64,000 bases of DNA from Plumapathes pennacea (Eukaryota; Cnidaria; Anthozoa; Antipatharia; Myriopathidae), in NCBI GenBank assembly GCA_964036295.1, contig OZ038462.1, positions 26,113,863-26,177,862 on the forward strand. The letters are read 5' to 3'. Position 1 is the first letter of the stretch. The number at the start of each line of letters is the position of its first letter. Shown in pieces: positions 55,493 to 64,000 of this stretch. Under the pieces are notes generated by a model. The model searched no databases, was not told the origin of the DNA, and saw only the letters and a program-made list of their open reading frames with translations. A program made the position numbers and the translations under genes.

Positions 55493-58400
55493 TTACGACT
55501 TATTGTTTAGTCTAAAGAGTGACGTATGTGACTGGTGAGGAATGTAGTCAGCACACTGACCTGCGCACTCGCAATTTATGCAGTCATTCTTGTCCCGCGC
55601 GAGACCGTTGGGACAACCATCAGGAAGATAACAACTAGGCATAGGACAGTTATCTGCAAACGGCCGGAATATAGCCACAGAGAAGAAACGTTTACATTTA
55701 GTGCTAGGAATCCCAATTTGACGCTTTTCAGTCAGGATCACGAGTCGCATCCTATAAACCCCAGCAAGCACAATGTTGAATAAAATTCTTCTATAGGGAC
55801 GTTATGCTAAATAGGGTATGGTTTTCAGGTTTCTCTGTCTAAAACGGGTTTAAGCATCGTCAACAGGGCCATCTCTTCAAAGTGATGTCTCCCCCAGGCC
55901 TCGAGCCGTCTCGCATAAGGTACCCATTGCTTCCAGGTTAAAGGAGAAATTCAAAGCTATGTTTGACAAATTGTGTTCTTTGCTGCTACACTACAATATT
56001 AAGCAATTATTGGACGAGGTTGAGCAAAATATCGTGATTTGCCAGTGGCGAGCAGGTCAATTATTTGCCGATGCCGGAGGCAGAGGCAAATAATTGATCT
56101 GCGAGACACTGGTAAATTACGATATTTTTGCGATAACCTATCATTCGAGTGAGCTTGCATTTCACAAATTATTTGGCATAAAATGTGTTGGGAAGCGCGT
56201 GTTGTAGCGAAAACGAGCTACCATATTCACACAGGTGGGAAAAACCATATTCAAACAGGTGGGATTATTATTTGCAGTGGACAAGCCGAAAACAGTAGCG
56301 CGCATGGGCGGATACTTATTTGTAGGCAGTTATTTGCAGGTGACGTAGCAGTCTCTCGGCCAATCGAAAGAGCGATAAAAAGTATCGAATGATAAAATAA
56401 TTTATTCGAACACCACACAATTTGCAACACAATTTTTCAAGAGAAAGAAGAAACAGATGTAGGGTATTCACTACCTAGAAATAACTAGAAAGCTAATCGA
56501 GCTAGGTTGTAAGACATTGTAATTTGTACTGTAGAGTAACAAAACGAGTCGCATACGAAAAAACACAAGCACAAGACAAGTAACGCGAAAAAATAAAAAC
56601 AAACAAACAAACAAAAAAAACAACCAACCAAACAAACAAACAAAACAAAAAAACAAAAAAGGTAAAAGCTGCTGCAGAAATTATGTTCTCATTGACACGC
56701 CATAGCTCGTAAACTGAAAAATGCTGGGATCCAGCAAAAGCTGAATCTTTAGAGCAAGAGAGTATAAAAGTTAGAGAGGTAATCCTCCGTATAGGTCTTG
56801 TTCCAAGGTAATTCCTCCCAAAGTTATTTTTAGAAGGTACCCAGTGTCCCACGGATATATTACCTCGCGCATAACAGCGAGAAAGGAGAGAACGCGTTTA
56901 GTCACTTGAAACACGTTGCGTGGATGTTTCGTGGAGGATAAAAGTTTCGAGTGACCAAACGCGTTCTCGCTGTTACGCGCGAGGTAATATATGCGCGGGG
57001 GACTAGGTACCTTCTAAAAATAACTTTGGGAGGGATTACTATACGGGGGATTAACTCTCTTAGTTTTATACTCTCTTTGTTTAAAGAAAACAGCAAAACT
57101 CACATTTCAGGACGACCTCAAAGCCTTCATAGAAGACACCTGGTGCTTCTGCCACATTGGCACTGTTACCAATAAGGGACAAAAATAAGGACCTTTAGCA
57201 TGGATTCAGAAAGTTGTAATGGTGATCGTAACAGGGAGCCTTGGGGAACAGATAGAGACAGAAACTCAGACAGACAGGGATAAAATAATTTAAGGAGCAT
57301 GCACTGGGTTAATCTAGGAAGTAAAGTGATAAACTAAGAACAGAATCCACCAGTAATATTACACTTTTTGGTGATCAAAACTTGTGGCTTTTTCTACCTG
57401 AATGTGATTTTGCCCACAGGATTATTAGGTGGAGCTTTCCATCCAAGGTGAACGGATGTCCACTCCTGGGAAGTTGAGTTCCTGGCCACTTCAAACTGTG
57501 AGCCAAAAAGTCAAGATTTCTTAAAGATGTTAGTCAACCCTGCCCTCACCCAGAGATGCCAATCCAGGGAGGGTGGGGGCACTCCCAATGATTGGCTATA
57601 CCACCCAAAAGGGTCCATTTTCGAGCCTTAATTGCTCGCGGCTGCGGCGAGCTTAAATTTGCAAATTCTTCGTGCTTTTTTTCTGGGTCGAGAATCAGCA
57701 CACGGTGATTGGTTCACATTGTCACATGACATGCAATGACGTAATTGACTTCGCGAACAACTTCAGATGTGGACTATTGAATTGTTCGTCATCCAAACTC
57801 AACAACGTTTGGCTCTGTGGAACATGCACGGAAAAACTGGATTTTAGGGAAGGATTTTGGCTTGCGTTCCCAAGTTCACCGCGGAAATTGGGTGGATTCG
57901 ATATTTGATGGATAACAGCTACGGGATTGCAAATAACTCTGGGTGCGTTTCTTTAATAGATCCATGATCCGAAGCATCCAATTTTGGATATGATCCAGTG
58001 AATCCGTCCTTAGTGTGGATCACATGGATTCATTATCCGGATTTGGATTTCAGTAAAGAAACAGAGAATCTGTTTTTGGATTTGTGATCCGGATTTGGAT
58101 TCCTAAAAAGAAACACACCCTCTGTCGCCGCTCAGTATTTAGTCCCGACGAAACTTTCTGTGGCGACACTAAATACTTCTGGGAAAATAACAGGCCGACA
58201 ACGGAAACCAAAGCTAGAATGAGCTTTAGCCGTAAATAAATGGCGATTTATGCTTTACACTGCCATGACATCTGTTGGCTCATAAAATGCTTCTGCTTAT
58301 CGCACAATGCCTGTTGAAATGTTTCTTCCATTCGATCATGTAGCCTTTGTTTCGCAGTAGTCATTGCACACTAGCAATGAAAAATACACCGAAATAGTCC

Positions 58401-61109
58401 TGAGCATTGAGTACCTTGCAGTCACAAATGGACTGAACACGGTGTGAACAAAACCGCAATAATATTGTAAACTAGACTGGCGTTGCCAGTGAGCTCGCGG
58501 CGTGAGTTGCGTCGAGACCAGAATATACTAAAATGGAAAGTAGGGACAAGAGCGGAACTTCCAAGAGAGACTTCCAGTTTCTCACCAGAAAAATATCACA
58601 AAGTATAGAGAACTTGGCTTTTGACACCTTGCTTAAATGAAACCTGATTAAACTATAAATTATCATTACAAAACTCATACACTTGCTTCTTAAAGGTTGA
58701 GCGACTCTGCATTTTGAGCTTAGGAGCGAAGGGCTCAGCCGGCAAGAAAAGCTGAGCAATGCGTGACATATCTTTTTATCTACAATCGATTTTGGCAGTT
58801 TGATTTTGAACACTTATTTCTAATCAGAGGCCACAATTAATCCAGCCTTCGCTTCAATGCTTATCTGTCTTTCATCAACTGAATGCGTTTTTATCTATCA
58901 GGCTTTCGAGATTTCGTGCTGTGTGAAAAGAAAAAAAAAACGAAAAAAAAAAAAAGAAAAAGAATTTGCAAATTTAAGCTCGCCGCAGCGGCGAGTAACA
59001 TAGTATTGTGTTCGAAGTCAAACTGTCAAAAAAAATGTCACGCATTTCTCAGCTTCTCTTGCCGGCTGACCTATGAGTTTTGTAATGATAATTTATAGTT
59101 TAATCAGGTTTCATTTGAGCAAGGTGCCAAAAGCCAAGTTCTCTATACTTTGTGATATTTTTCTGGTGAGAAACTGGAAGTCTCTCTTGGGAGTTCCGCT
59201 CTTGTCCCTACTCCATTTTAGTATATTCTGGTCTTGATGCAACTCACGCCGCGAGCTCACTGGCAATGCCAGTCTAGTTGGGTATAAAAAAGGCAAAGGG
59301 TATAGCAAAATGAAGTGAGAATGGCTGGCCATAGGAAAATCATATTGACATTTCATAGGTTTTCTAAAACTCATCCCTCAATAGAGACCTTCTCAAAATG
59401 TAACATTGCTGAGTCAGTTAGGGCAAACATTTACTGGAGTTACACAAAAATGGTCACTACATTTCAACCCCAAAATGGTATTTTGGCAAGGGGTTGAGGG
59501 GAGGAAGGGTTCTTTGTAGTGCAACTCTTACACAAAAGAAGAAGAAGAAGAAGAAGAAGAAGAAGAAGAAGAAGAAGAAGAAGAAGAAGAAGAAGAAGAA
59601 AAAAACTCTTTAAAGTGGAAAATTAACATGAGAGTATGCAGGGGACATAATTGTGCAGATGCAAAAGAGTTACCCCACCTTCATCCCCTACTCTAATCTA
59701 TAGTCTGAGCTTCGTGGTTCTCGCCTACACCCTATTCAAAAAAGGAGCTCCCTTCAAGCTCCAAGATTTCATGGGTCCCACTAGTATTAACATAATAATA
59801 TGCTGAGCAAATTTTGTGTCTGTCTGTACTGCTCTTTCCCAGGTTCTCTCAATAATGTCACAGAGAATGAAATCAACATGGAATTTTTCAAGCAATTACA
59901 CATTCAAAAGCGGGATTTCAATATCACAGAGATTCTGCTAGACGCGTCCATCAGCTGGTACAGAGTATATACATGAAGCAAAATAATCGTTTTCTCTGCT
60001 GCAGCAGAACTGGACATGAGATAATCTATCTCATTGAGGTTTTGACCATATCTAGTGTGGGCTCCCTTTGGACAGGAGAGCCATAAGAAAAAAATGTTGT
60101 ACTTTATACTTTCCAGTACGGAATACCAGCCAGTATGATTTTTATCGGTAAAATATGCCGGTCTAGCGGAATCTCTGGACATCAGATGGTATCACTACGG
60201 AGTAGATCCTACTTATGCACAATGGATGTAAACTATATCCAAGATGCTTGAAATGGATTTCAAAAGAAATCCATGTCAGTCCTGTATTTTACGGGGTCCC
60301 ACTGAAATTCTTATCATATGATTATTTACTGTCTTTACCTTGTATCCATCTTTGCACTCAACAGCTTCAACGCCTTTGGGGCGAGGTTCCATAAAATAAC
60401 CATAGGAAGATACGTCCTCTGGGAACTGAACCTTGGCATAGATCATGAACCCCACAAATGTTCCAGCTTTGTCACTTCTTATCAAAGTCACTAAAAATAG
60501 AAAAAAAAAAAAAAAAAAAATGAAAGGAAGGAACCAGTTAATACCATAGCAGGCTATAGTTTGTTCACTACAAAAAGTATAAAACCTTTCTGTAGCCTCC
60601 AAGATAATAGATTAGATTAGCCAGAGGCAAACTTCATTCAATACAATTAACATTAAAAATATTTAAGTCAGCTGAATGGAGAAATGGCAGATGATCTCTT
60701 GCTTGGGTTGAAACTAACTTCTCCTAAAAACACACATTTAATTGTTCATAGAAGGTTATGACTTGGTGATTATATATTGATTATCCCCCACCCCTTCCCC
60801 CCTCAAAAAAACTTAAACTATTTAGAAGACTGGAAAAATGTAGGGGGAGGGAGTGGGTTGACATACAGTGAATTAAAACACAACTGAGATACATAATTCA
60901 TTACCATTGAAAACACTTTCAGGGTTGTAAACTGCTCTCCCATAGCCATTAAGTGGTGTGACAATAAGCTTGTAAGGGGTCTTGTCTGTCACAGGCTTGG
61001 GTTCAATTCCTGGATACCATTCCCTCATGCTTGTACAGCTGTGAGCTTCATCAGCTTTGCAGACCACAGAACAGGAAACACACAGGAGCAGCATGGCTGT
61101 AGCCTTCAT
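55493..61109 (-). CDS. Secreted Reeler-domain protein with antistasin-like C-terminus, five exons
   Basis: Exons: 61109-60905, 60490-60339, 57495-57398, 57162-57104, 55653-55493; 224 residues. The N-terminus MKATAMLLLCVSCSVVC is a signal peptide. Residues about 20-170 are a Reeler domain: NPESVFNVTLIRSDKAGTFV, FMIYAKV, LGWKAPPNNPVGKITFRS, and a conserved Cys in VECKDGYK. Small Reeler proteins include invertebrate defence proteins and the N-terminus of ferric-chelate reductase 1. The last exon gives CPMPSCYLPDGCPNGLARD then CINCECAGQC, the Cys spacing of antistasin-like protease-inhibitor domains. Phases match (exon 4 ends phase 1, exon 5 accepts it), but the 1.45-kb last intron is full of MITEs, so an alternative 3' end is possible. 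Confidence 0.7.
56016..56140. mobile_element. Hairpin MITE in Reeler gene intron 4
   Basis: Left ggttgagcaaaatatcgtga and right cgatatttttgcgataacc pair, and gtcaattatttgcc pairs with ggcaaataattgat near the loop. Confidence 0.6.
56753..57079. mobile_element. Hairpin MITE next to Reeler exon 4
   Basis: About 150-base arms: gagagtataaaagttagag pairs with ctcttagttttatactctc, and gaaggtacc / ggtaccttc and tattacctcgcgc / gcgcgaggtaata pair further in. The right end is 24 bases from the exon. Confidence 0.7.
57941..58120. mobile_element. Second copy of the gggtgYgt MITE, inverted relative to 13169
   Basis: Starts gggtgcgtttctttaatag and ends tcctaaaaagaaacacaccc. TCT flanks both sides (57938-57940, 58121-58123). 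Clearly homologous over its full length to the element at 13169-13354. Confidence 0.75.
58470..59279. mobile_element. Large inverted-repeat element in Reeler gene intron 2
   Basis: Arms of 200 bases or more: aactagactggc...gccagtgagctcgcggcg on the left is matched by the inverse at 59240-59279; the pairing continues through agtatagagaacttggc and tttatagtttaatcagg. gtcagccggcaaga and tgcgtgacat also recur inverted. The right arm lacks about 60 bases present in the left. No transposase seen. Confidence 0.75.
59536..59600. repeat. (GAA)n microsatellite
   Basis: About 21 uninterrupted AAG/GAA units in Reeler gene intron 2. Confidence 0.95.
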
Positions 61110-62570
61110 CCTGCACTTGAAGCTGGAAAAAACCCATTTATCATATTTTGGGTCACTTCATAGCAAACTAAACATGTGTAAAGTACTACCGGTATACCAA
61201 CCTAAAACCTTAATGTTGAGCACTGGACACCCATGCCTTTCACTCAATGACAATGTTTACAATATTTATCTTGCATTTCGAATATGGCAATTGGCATTGT
61301 TACCTTGTTGTAAAATAGTATATGTGCCCTTGGCCATAAAAATTAATAAATTGTGGTAGTCTGTGGCATTTCGACAATTATATGTCATCAGCTATGGTTT
61401 AAATTGTGATATGGTCTGCATAAAGACTGCCCCTCTCATGTAAATTTTATAATATTCGACTGAATTGTTTGCCATGCATATTTCATGTTTGAGAATGGCC
61501 CACTGGGGGTGGGGTATTTGAACAGCTTTTTGGGTCTGGGGTGGGGACTTTGGCCGCTCAAATCGAATATGCATAGTTAAGCCCTTCGGACTGTAGATTG
61601 ACACCATTTCTGGTTGCCTGCAGCCCTGAATTTACCTGCCCGACCAACATTTTTGGTTGCCCCAGGCATAGTGGGCAACTGTCAATGTCGAGCACTGGTG
61701 TCTGATGGCCAGGTGCCTGGGGTATGCCCAAAGGGATCGGGATGTTAAACGGTAATTGCTTTGCCAAAATCAAATATAAAAATTGTATTATTCATTGATT
61801 CCTCATAACCACAGCAAATTAATTCAGAACACAAATGTTATCTCCGATGAGAACTTTCGTGATTTCAATAAACTGTTAAAACTCCTTGGAGCAGTACAAA
61901 CCCTGCGCAGACGGCTAACATGGCGCAATTATTTACAAAAGGAAAAGTTATGTGGGAAAGCCGCACGTCACTAAAGAAGTTTTAGCTGACGTTTCGAGCC
62001 AAATAAAAGTCATATTCAAACGCTTGAAACGTCTTCCAGCATTCCCACATTCACTTTTAGTTGAACAGTACAAAATAATCCTGTAATTAACTATAGACAT
62101 TTTTGTTGACAAACTATAGCACCCGCTGCAAAATCACGGAGAAACGATATTAAACAAGCTAGGTTGCAACACAGAGCTTTCAAGTAAAAATTCTTTAGCA
62201 TGTCAACAACAATTCCGATTCGTTACGATCTCAACTCTAACCAACTACCTTTGCATCGATGACACCTTTGTATGACACCTTGTCCGAACGATAGAACAGC
62301 AACCGCGCCTTTCTCGTCCCAAACCCCCTAACCTGTACTTTCTTGGCCTTGAGTCACGCGATATTACTTGTTGTCTCTTTTTTCGTTTGTTTTCAACACA
62401 CGGGAAAAACAACCCTCTCTGCTTATTTCTTCGTTGAATGTGTTACAACAGGTCACTGCTGATTTGATGGAAATTACAACATTCTTGACGCTGCTCATTG
62501 GACATGCTTGATAAATTCACTGAAGACGCCTTCAGTTATTGCAATACTGCATTCTTTCGTCACAGCTAAT

Positions 62571-62969
62571 TTTGCCTTCTGCATTGTTTAGAGCCCTCTT
62601 TAGATAGGTAATCGGTTATTACAGGGAATACGCAGGATTAGAAAAATCCACGGAATGTGGACGAAATGTTGTGGGGAGTCGAACACGAGGAGTAAGTATC
62701 TTCTCTTGCCTGCGATCGTGAGGTGCTGCAAATGTGCAGCTGAATCTTAACATAAGTTGAATTTACGCATAGCACGTGGACCACATAAAAAGTGCTGACC
62801 CTTTCTGGGTGAGTAAACAGTGTAAATAAAGGAAAAATTACGACGCGACTCACTTTGACTTTCCTCGGTGCATTGTTCCGTCACACTTTATTTTTGCCTT
62901 CTGCATTGTTCGGAGCATTCTTCAGATAGGTCATCGGTTATTACAGGGAATTCGCAAGATCAGAAAAAA
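62571..62969. repeat. Pair of about 75-bp direct repeats
   Basis: Copies at 62571-62645 and 62893-62969 share ttttgccttctgcattgtt, agataggt-atcggttatta and cagggaat-cgca. Spacing 322 bases. Confidence 0.65.
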
Positions 62970-63043
62970 ATGCTCAGATGATCAGATGCTTTGAGGCCAG
63001 CTATTGTTTCAATACTTATCCTTTTGTGAGGAATCGCTCGTGC

Positions 63044-63157
63044 CATCCTCGGAGACCCGGGGGCAGATCGTGGGGCGGCGGCGAAAAGAACGGCAGGCAA
63101 AAAGCCGCCGTTCTTTTCACCGCCGCCCCACGATCTGCCCCTGGGTCTCCGAGGATG
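63044..63157. mobile_element. GC-rich hairpin MITE with 9-bp CGCTCGTGC duplication
   Basis: Near-perfect palindrome with about 51-base arms, beginning catcctcggagacccg and ending with its inverse; the loop is about 12 bases. CGCTCGTGC flanks both sides at 63035-63043 and 63158-63166. Confidence 0.85.
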
Positions 63158-64000
63158 CGCTCGTGCAAGAAACAAACTCACATTACAAAGACTGCAGCGC
63201 AGTGCATTCTGGTAGTTGTAGTTAAATGACGTCATCATGTAAATGCCCTATTCTTAGATCAAGATTCCGGGTTGTTCAACGCCTGATTACATCACAGAAT
63301 CTACTTGTTAACAAAACCAAAATTAGTTTCAAAGGTAAATGATAGGTCCTTTTTATTGACCAATACGTCTATTACTAAGCCATACATATTTTTAAGTATA
63401 TTGCCGCTAAACCCTATTTTTATATCCTTAAAATCGACTGTACACCAAGTAAACAGTTGACTTAACTAGTAGAGGATATTTCTTGGTTTGAATATCGCGT
63501 CTGAGTTTTAAAGGTTTTTAGTGCAACTCAGTTTAAATTTTAACACAGGAATTTCGTGCACTAACATATAAATTAATAAAAAAGATAAATAAAATAAATA
63601 ATAAATAGATAATAAATAAAAAAGATACAAATGCCAGATAAAACAGCCAGATTTAAAGACCTCACACACTTCTCGAAAAGACAGGGAACTTTCCCGGTGT
63701 TGTGGTCTGTACTGTCTATCACTAATCAAAAAGATGAGATCATACATGGACTGATAGCGGCTGCCCAAGGCGCCTATACAAGCTGTGACGTCCGATTTGA
63801 TCTACACTAATAATGTAAAGCGCGTTTGATCATATTCACATGGAAACTGCGCTATATAATTGTAAATTCACAATTCATAATTCATAATATTCATAATTCA
63901 AAATTCATAAACTGGCCCATAATGCTACTTTTTGGTGACTACACCAAATCTCAGTCCATAGTCGGGTAAGTACAGCGCGAATATTTTATAGTACACATCA

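Larger units (their letters stand above)
61110..64000. other. Right-end spacer, no gene recognised
   Basis: Contains repeat fragments with aatgtcgagcactg termini (about 61590-61700; relatives at 7460 and 19738), an about 75-base direct repeat (62571-62645 and 62893-62969, from ttttgccttctgcattgtt to tacagggaat), and a GC-rich hairpin MITE at 63044-63157. The last 750 bases are AT-rich with taaata repeats near 63570-63625. Confidence 0.5.

Noticed and set aside
59536..59600. Possible CRISPR or tandem array
   Set aside because: Simple (GAA)n microsatellite; no spacer structure exists anywhere in the window and the organism is eukaryotic.

Overview
The window is nuclear DNA of an animal. Almost all genes are split by short GT-AG introns. 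Several encode ciliary or sperm-type proteins, and there is a death-effector-domain protein with NHL repeats. The mix of PIF/Harbinger, Ty3/Gypsy-type and many fold-back MITEs in AT-rich spacers, with the protein types, suggests an anthozoan cnidarian, most likely a stony coral. That assignment is inference from protein character; no search was possible.

Layout: 0.9-1.0 kb, possible first exon of a gene leaving the left edge (-). 2.0-4.1 kb, C4orf33/UPF0462 homologue (-). 4.8-8.7 kb, CCDC169 homologue (-), divergently paired over a short promoter with a TSSK-like kinase (+, 9.0-10.7 kb); an RFX X-box lies in that promoter. 11.8-16.9 kb, a DED - coiled coil - six-NHL protein (-). 18.5-38.5 kb, four tandem SLC25A33/36-type mitochondrial nucleotide carriers, all on the minus strand, alternating five-exon, intronless, five-exon, intronless; an apparently intact PIF/Harbinger transposon (22.2-26.0 kb) sits between the first two. 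39.1 kb, tRNA-Ala(AGC). 39.5-41.7 kb, NUDT6 homologue (+). 42.8-49.7 kb and 52.0-54.3 kb, two divergent paralogous genes of unrecognised family that share an exon-pair-encoded repeat and a C-terminal DFxxHxEW motif. The first carries in an intron a very young LTR retroelement (43.5-47.1 kb) whose single ORF has lost gag core, reverse transcriptase and integrase core in frame. 55.5-61.1 kb, a secreted Reeler-domain protein with an antistasin-like C-terminus (-). The right end holds repeats and a fold-back MITE.

How the genes relate: CCDC169, TSSK and probably the two twin-repeat paralogues fit a ciliary/sperm expression set. The four carriers are one local expansion with signs of gene conversion. 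The DED-NHL protein is the best candidate for something undescribed, because it joins a death-domain-fold adaptor to a TRIM/NHL-like chassis without a RING. Introns and spacers contain about eighteen short mobile elements, many being near-perfect hairpins with recognisable target-site duplications.

Coding structures were built by hand from splice consensus, phase and family resemblance. Each multi-exon model given as a CDS closes in frame, but none has transcript support here.
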